64,000 bases of DNA from Magnolia sinica (lineage: Eukaryota > Streptophyta > Magnoliopsida > Magnoliales > Magnoliaceae), in contig NC_080583.1 of assembly GCF_029962835.1 (NCBI RefSeq), positions 65,953,158 to 66,017,157 on the forward strand, given 5' to 3'. Below are positions 34,395 through 45,500 of this stretch, in pieces. The notes beneath the pieces were generated by a model. The model was not told the origin of the DNA and searched no databases. It was given only the letters and a program-made list of their open reading frames with translations. A program made the translations under genes and the position numbers. Positions within the stretch are counted from its first letter, which is position 1; every line of letters begins with the position of its first letter.

Positions 34395-36143
34395 CATCAA
34401 CCCATTCACGTATTGTAAATTACTTATTTAATTTACTAGATAGTGTAGTTGAGGAAATATAGGAGGAATACGTTGTCCAAGTAATTACAGACAACATAGC
34501 CTTATATACAATTGTCAGTCGTCGTCTTATGGAGAAGAGGAGTCATTTATTTTGGACCCCTTATGCGGCCCATTATGTTGATCTTATGTTAGAAGATATA
34601 GGTAGGTTGTTTTAAAAGTGTTTACAGGGCAAAAAGAATCACGGTCTTTATGTACAAACATGCACTTCTTATCAGTCAAGTGAGAAAACATATTGGGGAT
34701 AACTTGGTACGTCCAACAATCACCTGTTTCGTTACAGCCTTCCTAATACTAAAAAAAAAAAAAAAAAAACTTAAAAGCTTTGTAGTGTCAGCCGATTTTA
34801 CAAATGGGCCTTGGTCAAAGAAGGTTGAAAGGAAAAAGGTTCAACAAACAATCCTTTCGTAAAAAATTTGGACACAAGTGGTAAGGGCACTAAAAGCATC
34901 TGAGCCCTTAGCAATGTGTTGCGATTGGTGGATAGGGATGAGAAGCCAACAATTGGTTATACATATGATGTGATGGAGAGGGCGAGAAATAATATCATAG
35001 ATCATTTTAACTATAAAGAGCGTGATTACAAGCTCATTATAGATATTATAGATAAAAGACGGATCAACCAAATGTCATCTCCATTGTATTCGGTTGCCTA
35101 CATTCTTAACCTAGCCTATTTATTCGTTTTCCCCCGATCTGGTAGAAGAACTGACTATACATATGGTTGGATTTATTGACATATTGGAAAAAATGACACA
35201 AAATAGAGAAGAACATGACAAGATTTCAGCTCTATTGAACTTTTATACAAAGAGTGTAGGCACATTCTCAAGTAATATCGTCATCAGGCATCGGACAATG
35301 AAATTGCCCAGTAAGTAGTATGAATGCTTCAACTCTCTTACAAATAATTTTTTACAATCTAATTTACAAAATCTAAGTGTCTAACTTACTCCACTTAAAT
35401 TATTTTTCTCAAATAAAATCTCAGTTGATTGGTGGGCTGCCTATGGAGTGGACCCAAATAGGAAAGATCCAGCTCTAAAGAAGCTAGCCATGAGGATTCT
35501 TGAACTCACATATTTTGCTAGCGGTTGTGAGCTGAAGCACGTTCGAGGTGGTAAGTTCGAAAAAAATGAAAATGTAAATATGCTATAGTTTGGGATAATT
35601 GTAAGTGTAAGCTAAGTTAATGCCTAATGCACTTTCTTTAATGCAGATTCACACCAAGAAAAGGAATTTGAACAAAAGAAGTTCAACGACTTGGTCTTCA
35701 TCCAATACAATCGGAAATTGAGAGAATGATTCCAAGCTTAGGAAATGAAAGTCTGCTTTCTATGACCCTATCTGCTTAGATGAGCTGGATGCAAATAATG
35801 AGTGGCTTGTAAAGACAGATAACCTGGTCTTTGCTGGCGAGGAGCTAACATGGTCTCAAATTGAAGATGTCGCATGCGGATCGACACTTGGAGAACGTAC
35901 TTCTACTTCTGCTCGAAGGTGAATGAGAGGGGGGAGTAGGGGAAATAGTAGCAGTTAACCAGTGGAAAAAATTGAGGAGATAGAAAAATGAGAAGATGAT
36001 GATCAAGTTGAAGATACACATTCATAGTTGGATATTGATGAAGTATTAGTACATACGGATGATGAAGAAATAGAAGAAGAAGTATATACGAAAGAATGGG
36101 ATGACAGCGATGATTATGATGATGGTGGTGATCAAATGTCACA
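34395..36143 (+). pseudogene. hAT transposase, 3' part with C-terminal dimerisation region (broken)
   Basis: After the target repeat the plus strand reads SRIVNYLFNLLDSVVEEI, a TAG, YVVQVITDN and RRLMEKRSHLFWTPYAAHYV. At 34916 follows LRLVDRDEKPTIGYTYDVME, then YKLIIDIIDKR and MSSPLYSVAY. Near 35425 comes DWWAAYGVDPNRKDPALKKL with ASGCE, which is the hAT C-terminal dimerisation block. YDPICLDELDANNEWLV follows near 35765, then an acidic tail. Introns (35300-35425, 35550-35645) still have plausible GT-AG limits. Stops and shifts are present. It continues the 28985-29825 part. Confidence 0.8.
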
Positions 36144-36151
36144 ATGGCAAA

Positions 36152-36786
36152 TAGTGTTTCAAATAGCGCCCGTAGCGTAGCGGTAGCGTACGCTACGTAG
36201 CGCTACGCGTAAATCCCCTGTAGCGTACGCTACGTAGCGCTACGCGTAAATCCCCTGTAGCGTACGCTACAGGGGTCGTAGCGTACACTACAGCTACGTA
36301 GCGTCCGTAGTGTAAGCTACAATGTATTTTTTTACTATTTTATTTTTTTATTATTTTTTTCACATTTTCTTTGTTTATAATGTTGAGGAATGTGACACTT
36401 GTATTATACTTAATAATTTTAACCTATGAGATTTTTATTTCTTTTCATAATTGTAACTTGTGGTTTCAATTAGACATTATTAATTAAAGTGGTTTGCTTA
36501 GAAAGTTGTTGATGTGATAATTATTTGATTTGGCTTATGTACATGGATTGGCTTTTGATAAATGATAACTAATAACTTTTTTGAACATACTTATAATTGA
36601 TAAAATGAATCATCTTTTAGGCATTTTTATGTTTTTTTCCTTTTTTTTCATTATTTATTATATTTGTCCTATTTTTAAATTAAAAAATGGAAGTATCGTG
36701 TAGCTTACGCTACACGCTACGTATTTACACTACACGCTATAGAGGGTTGAGTGCTACGCATCACGCTACCGCTATTTAAAACACTG
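36152..36786. mobile_element. hAT-like MITE, 635 bp, 8-bp target duplication
   Basis: The left end is TAGTGTTTCAAATAGCG. The right end, complemented, is CAGTGTTTTAAATAGCG. It is flanked by a perfect 8-bp repeat ATGGCAAA at 36144-36151 and 36787-36794. The left subterminal zone holds a ~37-bp tandem unit (gtagcgtacgctacgtagcg, ctacgcgtaaatcccc) repeated twice, made of self-complementary gtagcg/cgctac words. Fewer copies lie on the right. The core is AT-rich. It sits at the 3' end of the hAT transposase remains. Its terminal design matches 6523-7231. Confidence 0.88.
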
Positions 36787-37140
36787 ATGGCAAATAGAGC
36801 AATGTATATAGCATTTAGTATTCTTTTATTAGTGTGTATAACTTATAATTTGTAAATTACATTTCCATTTTCTATAATCAATAATAAATAAATAGCCTTT
36901 TCATTTTGTGATTACTTGTTACTTTATTTCTTACTTGTTAAGTGTTATTTGTTAACTATATTGTTGAATGTTGATGACTTGATGTTGAATTGATTTTATT
37001 TCACTCAAATGTATTTTAAATATGTAAAATTAGTTATCTATTAACTTAGGAAAGTTTCCCTAATTTGTTATATTTTTTACATTTTTTTTCTTATTTTTCC
37101 CTAATTTTTCAATTTTTAATAATTTTTTTTCAAAAAAAAA

Positions 37141-37210
37141 TAAAATGCGGTCGCATTGCGTACAGGCATATGCGATCGCACACAATCGTATATATGATTT
37201 AACAACATTG
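37141..37210. mobile_element. Right end of another TGTTxTTAAAT-type hAT-like element
   Basis: tgcggtcgcattgcg, gcgatcgcacacaatcg and a terminal gatttaacaacattg lie directly before LINE sequence at 37211. Complemented, the end is CAATGTTGTTAAATC, close to CAATGTTTTAAATAT at 6523. The partner left end was not found. This may be the right end of the hAT transposon whose coding parts lie at 28985-36143, since LINE sequence resumes immediately after it. Confidence 0.55.
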
Positions 37211-38690
37211 GTAACTTCATGAGATTTAGCATTGGAGATGGAAGATCTATAAAATTCTGAGAGGATTTATGGTGTGGACTGTGGAGAGGTCCCCCTCAAA
37301 GACAAATTTGAGGATTTCTATGTCAAACAGAGGTGGCTTGGTGTGCAAATCAGAAGACTCGTAAAATTGTAACATCTAGGGTCCTATCTTTAAGAGAGCT
37401 CCGAAAGTCAAAGAAACTGAATCCCTCGGCTCGTTGTTATGTTTGTTAAGCAATTGCTATATTCCGATGAGGGGATTGTATAAGAGGGTATGGATTCTTG
37501 AGCCAGACAGGTCCTTCTCATAAGTATGGTGGCTAAGGAGCTAACCCCAAAAGGATTAGCAGCCTGTGGAAAGTGCAGGCCCCATTAAGGTTAAGGCATT
37601 TGTTTGGGCTACTTGCTTGTCGAAAATATTAATGAGGGCAACCTTAGAAGGTGTTGTATGGGGATTCCTAATAGACGTGTGATGTGTTGCTGCAATGAAG
37701 AATCGGTGAACCGTGTCCCCCTCAACTACCCGGTTTACAGTCAAGTTTGGAAACAGGTCCTTCCGCGATTTGAGATCTCATGGGCCATGCGAAAGACTGT
37801 CGTAGGTATAATAAGTGGTTGGGAAGCTGACATATAGGTAAAGACAGGCAAGATCTCTTTGGAAGATGGCTTCTCTCACTACACTCGGTAATCTGCCTAG
37901 AGAGAAAAAAGGGCATTTAGTGAGGAAAAGATCCCTAGTTAGTCAAATTAGCAGCAGGATTTTCAGTCTTCTGCAGCTTTGGAGAAAGGATAATCCAGTT
38001 CTGCAAAGTACTCCTTCAGTCCTGTTCTGCACTGATTGGAAGGAAACTCTAAATTGGAAGCCAAGGGATGGGCCAAAGTCCAGTTAGAAACCAACTCCTG
38101 TGGGCATTTTAAAGGTAATTTTGATGGTTGTTTTTTCAGCAACCCTGGCTTTTTGGGACTTTGTGGGCGCATTCAGGATCAAATGGGTAGAATCCTCTTT
38201 GAATGCTCCGGTCCAATCGGTGTTCATGCTTGAACTTTGCCAGAGTAGTGGCACTTCTGCAAGCAGTCAAGCTCTTGGAAGAGTTCAACTTCAACCTCTT
38301 CCCCACTATTATTGAAAGTGACTCTAGGAACGCACTTGCTTGGGGTTCATCGGGCACTGGTCCATGGACTCTAGCAGAAATGATAGAGGAGGCATGTGAA
38401 ATATGCAGAGATAAGCAGGCCCCCTTGTCACATATGGAGAGAAAGCAAATGAATGAGCAGATTCACTTGCTAAAGATGGTGCTTCGAGGCAGTCTTTAAG
38501 AATATTCCGTTTCAGGGGTGATGAGCTACGCTGGTCTGTTTTAAGTCAACCTGATTGTGTGTTTTATTTAGTGGTTGGAGTTGTATTTTGCTGACCTGCC
38601 TCTTTGTTGGGCTCCTCAGCTCTTGTTGTATCTTTTTTGCCCTTAACAAAGATTTCTTCTACTCAAAAGTTCTTTTTTTTTTTTTTTTTA
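37211..38690 (+). pseudogene. L1 LINE ORF2 C-terminal half: zinc-binding region and RNase H (3' part of split LINE)
   Basis: Starts NFMRFSIGDGRSIKF, then a TGA where the family has Trp, then EDLWCG. This is the block that follows the RT thumb. KVQAPLRLRH near 37570 and CVGIPNRRVMCCC-type sequence near 37650-37740 represent the zinc-binding region. RNase H follows: a NFDGCFFSNPGFLGLCGRIQ stretch near 38115-38180, FARVVALLQAVKLLEEFNFN at 38235-38295, and IIESDSRNALAW at 38308-38345. Asp, Glu and Asp catalytic positions are visible. The 3' tail ends near a T-run at 38669-38689. It joins logically to 26520-27850. Inactive. Confidence 0.78.
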
Positions 38691-39742
38691 AAGGTTCAAA
38701 TTTCTGATTCAAGGAGAAAATGTTCCATCATCCCGCTCATGAGTGCACCTAAGCAGCCCTTGATTTCCTTAGGTCAACCACAACAAGGGCTAGACTACTA
38801 CATGCTTTTCCATACATGTACTTACGAGACCAACCAAAACATGGGACCTCCCAAAAATCACATTTCTCTGATTATACTAACCATCCAACTGGTGGGCATC
38901 AAATAGTTGATTAAAAAGAAAATGATCAACAGTCTAAATTACACAGCTAAGAGATAAGATTGTCCGATCTGTACTAATGGCCTTTCAGACATGCTATGAC
39001 CCACAATGAAACCCACAAATTTTAGATGATCTACATTAATGAACATGCATGCCATGTGGTGGATGAATCACACCACCGTCTAAGTGGAAAATGCAATATC
39101 GCCTAGCACCCAAAACAATAGTTTAAGGTTCAACAAACTCCAATTCAGTCTCTTTCTTGCTGTGTAAACCAAAACAAGATGTGAAAATGTCAATGGAATG
39201 TAGCCCCCATCCTTCATTAAAATGGTGCCTTACAAGTGGCAAGTCAAAGCACAAGAATCTCTCCATACCCATATCACAGATTGAGAAAACCACACCTACA
39301 AAAAGCCTACAAAACAAACCTATAGCTTGGCAATGCAAAATAGCCAAATGCTGGCTGGTACAAGAGAGAATTATAAGGTCATGTTCACTGGCCATTGTAT
39401 CATTTCTTAACGCGCATAATTCTGTTTGGCAATCCAAACCATTGACTGATGGCCCGCCATGGATTCAGGATGCCCAAGAAATCTTCCAGATTGGAAGATC
39501 ACAACCCATCATCATGGTGGCTCCAAGTAGATAAGGTTTATATTCAGTGGAATGATAGGCCAACAAATAGCTAGGATCTTCCAATCAGGGAGGTTTCTGG
39601 AGGATCCCCAACCCATGTCAGGCCTACCAGAACAACGGTTTGGATCACCAAACCAATGGGTGCGCGTGCACAGAATCCAGTGTTCAAGAGCTTATAATTA
39701 CTCAAATGTCAATGGGGTTTGGAGGGTAGCAGCCCCCATCCT
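38691..39742. other. Intergenic, 3' side of the BAG gene
   Basis: No gene supported. It should contain the 3'UTR and polyadenylation site of the minus-strand BAG-domain gene. The remainder is unrecognised single-copy-looking sequence with short ORFs lacking any family resemblance. Confidence 0.4.
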
Positions 39743-41122
39743 TCACCCAATCACCCTCGCAAACTTCTTTTTCTTGCCCAAATCACTTCCCCTAATTTCC
39801 TCCATCTGCACAGGCAATGGAGCAGACAAACCCAAATTCCCATTTTGACCCTGGTAGATCCCATTCATTCCAAAACTGCCCTCAGCAGCCATCCCAGGCA
39901 TAGTTGGGTCAGCAGACAAACCCAAATTCCCATTTCGACCCTGGTAGATCCCACTCATTCCAAAATTTCCCTCGTCCTTAAAATTCTTTCCGGGGTTTCT
40001 TTCATCATCACTGATCTGTTGAAATCCTTCCAGCTCAACATCAAGCCCTTGCTCATCATTCTCAAGAATCCTGGATAACCCTTCGATGCGTTCAATTTCT
40101 CTGCTCAATTCATCCACTAAATCTCTCTGATCATCACACAGAACCCGACGATCAATGCTGGCACCATTTCCGGCAGCTTGAATGCTTGGAAATGGCTCCT
40201 GAGCATTGGCCAAAGCTCTGGATCGATTACCATTCTCTGAGAAGCTTACCTTTTTTGTTGATTTGGAAGGAGTCTCTTGCCTTTTCGCTGCCATGCCATT
40301 AACGAACTGCAAAAGCTGAATCAGTTCACTGCTTATTGCCCTTTTCCCTTCACGAATCATCGAGTCACCGCCCTGAAAATGAAACCCAGAAAGGGAATGG
40401 AAAAATCCAGATCAGATACTCCGTGCTGAGATAGAATATGGCTAATCCAATGAAAACCCAAGAAGGCAATCAACGGATTTACGCCCTGCAAACAAAACCA
40501 AGATCAGATTTTCGACACTCATATAGAAGTAGGCCGATCCAGCGAGAACTCATGAAGAACTCAATCGGAATTTTACCTGAATGGATTCGAGCTTTTGGAG
40601 CAGACTGGTGACTTTCTGCGAGAGGGCGTCGGGTCTGCGGAGTTGGGTCTTGTCTGAGAGAGAGGATTTGAGGGCAGCAAGATTGGATTTGATAGAGGCG
40701 AGGTGTTTGAGTTGTCTGAGGGTTTGGGATCGACGGGCAAGGAAAGCTCGGAAATGGGTTTGGATGGTGCGAGCGGCGATGTCTCGGAGAGATAGGGGAG
40801 GTGAATGAGAATGAGAAGGAGGATAGATGTGGTGGAGAGAGGATTCAAGGGCCGCGACACGACGGAGGAGGGATTGAAGGAGAAGGAGAGATTGGGTTTG
40901 TTGTGGTTGTTTTAGGGGGTGGTATTGATGTGGGTGTTGTTGTTGGTGTTGAGGTTTGGGGTATTGGGAATGGAGGAGTTGAGTAGCAATGGCTTGAAGA
41001 AGAGGGTCAGTGGGAGAGGGAGGGGTAGGATGGTGATTTGATGAGCAGCTGCTGCAGCAACAGCAGCAGCTGCAAGGAGAGTGATGGGAGCTGTGAGGAT
41101 GGTGGTGGTAGTGAGATGCCAT
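39743..41122 (-). CDS. BAG8: IQ- and BAG-domain co-chaperone, BAG8-like; two exons 40577-41122 and 39743-40372
   Basis: Exon 1 (41122-40577) and exon 2 (40372-39743) give 391 residues. The donor is ATTCAG|GTAAAA and the acceptor TTTTCAG|GGCGGT. The intron is 204 bp and phase 0. The N-terminus is His-rich (MASHYHHHPH) with a Cys cluster at residues 17-26. An IQ calmodulin-binding motif (AARTIQTHFRAFLARRSQTL) spans ~116-135. The BAG region runs ~136-212 across the intron (LKHLASIKSNLAALKSSL, then GGDSMIREGKRAISSELIQL). KKVSFSENGN at ~222-231 is a segment I associate with BAG8-like proteins. BAG domains bind the Hsp70 ATPase domain as nucleotide-exchange co-chaperones, and plant IQ-BAG proteins couple this to calmodulin. 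The start was chosen at MASH because an earlier in-frame ATG (41215) would add 31 low-complexity residues translated from a (GA)n leader. A 30-residue C-terminal unit is duplicated (~319-366). Subfamily assignment is from memory of the plant BAG family. No chloroplast-targeting signal is obvious. Confidence 0.85.
40373..40576 (-). other. Intron of the BAG8-like gene
   Basis: 204 bp, GT at 40576-40575 and AG at 40374-40373 on the minus strand. It splits the BAG domain between Gln182 and Gly183 in phase 0. Confidence 0.85.
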
Positions 41123-41127
41123 TAGTG

Positions 41128-41150
41128 GAGAGAGAGAGAGAGAGAGAGAG
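41128..41150 (-). repeat. (GA/TC)n tract in the 5' leader of the BAG8-like gene
   Basis: A perfect run of ag pairs lies just upstream of the start codon (ct on the transcript strand). Pyrimidine-rich leaders of this kind are common in plant genes. Confidence 0.9.
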
Positions 41151-41359
41151 GTATTGATAGTGGTGGGGTTTTGCCTAGAACAGGGTTTCGAGGGTTTGCC
41201 TTCTGTCTCTCTCAAAACCCCAGAACAGGGTTTTCAGGATTTTCCCTCTCTCCATCCTCCCCTCTGCTTTTCTCCCTCCCACTGTCTCTTTCTGGTCTGA
41301 AGTACGGGTGTCGATGAGGCCGAATGGACTTGGATTGCGTAGTGCAGGTGTGTTGACGT

Positions 41360-42110
41360 GGCAAAGTTGTGTGGGCCCCACTGTGATGTTATGTGTTGTA
41401 GCTACACCGTCCATCCATTTTTTTCAGATTATTCAGGGCATGCGACCGAAATATGAGTCATATCCAACGCTCAAGTATATCATATCATGATTTTTATTCA
41501 CACTCCAACATATCATGAAAACATAAATATCAGCTTTATACAAAACAGCCGTTACGGATTTTCCAAGGTTTGGCCATTCATTTTGACCTTAGAGCTTTTT
41601 GTCTGTATTCGTTTTAGATCATAGCTTTCCAAGGTCAAAATGATCTCTTCAAATGAAAGAACAACGCGGATCTTTGGCATACATCACAATTGGCCCACAG
41701 AACCTTGTAGAGTCAACACACCATGGGTTGTGTGGTGTGCTACAGCACGCAGTCCGAGCTCAAGCAGGCTTTATCTAACATAAGACCGGGCCAAAAAAAG
41801 AGGAGCAGATTAGGTGTAGCCAACGGTTTATGTAGTGTTTATTTGCCATCTAACCTATTGATAAGGTTACATCAACCTGGATGAAAGAAAAATATTGAAT
41901 AAATAAAACCAATATCAGCTTGATTCAAAACTTATGTGGCCTATTAAGGGTCAATCACCACTATTTTCTATTGTATGGTTCACCTGAGATTTGGATCTAC
42001 TTATTTTTTGGATCATGTCCTAAAATGACGGCAAAAAATGATATATAACATAGATATAGAAAACATACATCAAGGTGGCCCCCATCATAAGGACTACACG
42101 TAGTCTGCTC
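41360..42110. mobile_element. Foldback-type module upstream of the BAG8-like gene
   Basis: The left part reads gtgtgggccccactgtgatg, acaccgtccatccattttt and catatccaacgctcaag. The right part holds related words in both orientations, such as cctggatgaaagaaaaat, atggttcacctgag and catcaaggtggcccccat. It is two or more nested copies of the same module seen at 22585 and 57054. It lies within 250 bp of the presumed transcript start, so it may contribute promoter sequence. Confidence 0.5.
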
Positions 42111-42537
42111 GCCCAAGATACGAAGGATATAGAGAGATTTGGGAATGGTCAGAGTACTGATATGAAAGTAAATAAGGATTTGTACATATTGTGTATATTA
42201 TAAAGTTGCCCTTGTAAACTCTAGTGTGTTGAGCCAAGCTAACCAGTAAGGTTGTACATGACTCAAAGCCTGACTGATTGAAAAGCAGGCCTGAATTTTA
42301 TGCTTAAGCCCACCCTCTCATATTCCCACACAAGCTCAGCCTAAGTCAGGCCATGCCTAAAGCCTGATGAGCCAACCCAACTCACTGATAGCCCTAATCC
42401 AAAGAGGCCAACTAGAGATACACCATAGGTGTCACTACATTAGGTCTGCATGTGGGATATGGGCAGGTTTAGGGGTGCAACTCGGCAGGTTGGGTTAGAA
42501 TGAGGTTCCACCTAGATTTCAACCCGACCTCGAAAAA

Positions 42538-45500
42538 TGTAAGTGCTAATATTCTAAGCACACATATAGTTGTCAAATTTTGTAGACAAAATACGGGTTC
42601 GATTTTCAACACACTTTAATCATTTATAACATTTCAAGAGCGTGACTCAATATATCAAGTAAAAAAGGTTTTGGAAAGGTTTCAAGTGAAAGATTAGTTG
42701 TATGCCAACCCCTTCAGGTAAATGAACTTTAAAAAGACCACATGATATAGTACTTGATCATGGCTTTTATAACTTTAAATTATGTAAATTTTACATGTAA
42801 AATTGAGAATATTCGGCCAGCCGAATTCAGCTCGGGTCAACTCGACAACAGCCGAGATCAAGTTTCAAGCAACTTGAAACGAAAAAAAAAAACGGTTGCA
42901 AGTTCAGCTAACCTGACCCTGGATTCGTGTAACGCTTCTAAAATCGGCACCTGAGTACATAAACTCTGATCCCGAGTTCCCAAGTGTTAACTCAATAAAA
43001 TGTACGTGTGTTTTCATTCAAACTCACATTCATTTCATACATGAATAATCAGAGTTGCGCAATTCAACTTAGCGAAACCCAAGCGAGGTGGAGATAACAA
43101 AAAATCCACAAATACAGGGCTAAGAGTCAAAATACAATTCCAATAGTGATGATCACCCAACATGGGGATTACACAAGCCACAATGAATATACAACAAGAC
43201 CAATAAAATGGAGCACACCCAGTCAGGGACTCTAACATATACAAGCACGAAATTAAATAAATGCAAGGTCTTTTATACTCTCCTGAACTTCCAAGACATA
43301 ACGATGAAAGTACAAAATACGAAAGCTCCTCCTCTAAATCTATGGATGCCTCGTCCAATGTGTCAGACTCCAGGGTGTCTGCATTTATGATAGGGTCTGA
43401 TTAGTGTTTTAAAACACTGTCACATAGTGGGAATGAGTGATCAACTCAGTAGTTCCATTAACTCTAAGTTACACATGTTATCGATTCCACTAGCACAAGT
43501 AATGATATAACAACTTAAACACACAGTTCCTAAATAATCTTATTAATGCATATGTATGCCATATGAGATGATGCATGCCTTCACAATCCAACAATTGCTC
43601 GTAGCAACTTCGACACCAATTTCGCAAATGCCAACACTCCCTCAACACAAGACCACGACTCCCAATTCGCCTCAATCTAGACTAATGCGATGTGATGAAT
43701 GTTCATGTTAGCCAAGTAATAAATTAAGCCCATTCATCCAGCAAAATTGGAGAAGCTAGAATACCTCCATTTTGGTCATTAGTCTCATCTAGATCACTAG
43801 GCGCAGGGGCGGTCATAGCGACTCCATGCCTGTGTCCCTTGATCCGCATTTGGGTTTATCACCCAGGCAACAACTCTCCAACCAACGTGAGGCTAATACT
43901 GGCTCAACCGATAACTAAGGACCCGGATGACACAGCCCGGATGCACAGGGTTATGTAGCCCATCGACGAGTGGAGGGCACTCAGAAATATATAAGAGTCG
44001 TCACTCAAACACAAATGTGGAGCGATCGTGACATTATTATAGTTTAATGTACCAGACTCATAGCCTTCTTGGTTGCTCATTGGTCATTATGGAGAGGCTC
44101 ATCACCCCAGCATAGGCTGACAGCATGGATACTGTGTCCCATACCACCATGCCCGGCTCATGAGACTTGAGGATTATACTGCTAATGGTTATTAGTAGAC
44201 TTTTCAAATGGTATGAGATATTTTAAATTCAAGCAATCGCGATCAAACATGGCAAACATACGTTGTTAGTTGGTTGTTAGACGAATTCGGTTAACTTGGG
44301 CGAACAACCGGTATTAGGTGTAAGCATCCCGCATAGCCTAGCTACTGTCAGTCATCCGTGTTTGGCATGGATCAATCGAATGAATCTGGGGTGGCCAACC
44401 AAACTCGAACCACCCCCATGTTCTACGATTTTCAACTAACCCGACTACTTAAGTAGTCCTAATCATTCGATAGAATAGTTAACCCATAATAGTAATTTAT
44501 AAGAATAAAACATAAAGCAATAAATCTAGCAATTTACTCGTTCGGGTATTTCATTGAACATGCAAGCCTCACCATATCAACAATAGCAATTTATGAAAAG
44601 GAAATCAAAATATACATATACAAGTTAGCGTGCATTCACACATTTACAAATATAAATTATTAATTGAAGTATAAGATTCGATAAACGGCAACCTAGGAAT
44701 AATGGTTCGCACTTCTAAGAAGGAATCTTCGTTTTTAAGCTCATAAGGTTAGGGATTTGGAAAAAAATCATCAATTCCTAAATCAAAATCAAGAAAAACA
44801 CCATTAATGACTTTAAATATACACTAGGTTACTTAATTGAAGGGTAATATATAATTCTTACTTCCAATTCTTGGCATGGGTGGATTGGTGGAGGTTTGGT
44901 AGTAGCTAAATGTTTGGTTGAAGAAATACCAACTCTACAAGCATCAAGATTACCCTCACACACATACACATACTCTCTTTCTCTCTCCCTTATCTTTCTC
45001 TTCCTTTTCTCTCCATCTCTATCTCTCTCTTTCTCTTCTCTTAAACCTAAGCTAGGGCATGAAATTCGTATGGGAGAAGGGGGTGCCTAAATGAAGGTCT
45101 TATATAATTCCAGAAATTGTGCAAATGGCCCAAAGGGCCAGGTTTTCATTATACTAGCTCTATGGGAGGGTGTTTTTAACCTTTGAGGCCCACTATGGTT
45201 TTCATTATACACTGTATGATAATTAGCCTTAATAATGATCTACATAGGGATACGATCGGCCCCCCATTTGGACGTGCCGATCGATGGGTATGATCAGAAG
45301 TCTATTCGACGATCACCGATGATCGATCAGGGTCAAAGCTATACGGATATGTGTGAGAAAATATCTTTAGTCAGTACCCCGACTTAATTGGTTGCGATCT
45401 AATGGTCGAAAAGCCATGACTTCGCGAAAGAGTGGGAGGTTCATTTCACTTAAGTTTCAGGTTTCAACCTTGGGTATTTGCGCATTTCAAGTACTCGCCT

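Noticed and set aside
35903..36142. His-rich 79-residue ORF (-)
   Set aside because: Antisense of the acidic tail of the hAT transposase (gatgat repeats).
41123..41215. Earlier in-frame ATG for the BAG8-like gene, adding 31 residues
   Set aside because: The extension is translated from a GA/TC microsatellite leader. MASHxHH is the start expected for the family as I recall it.
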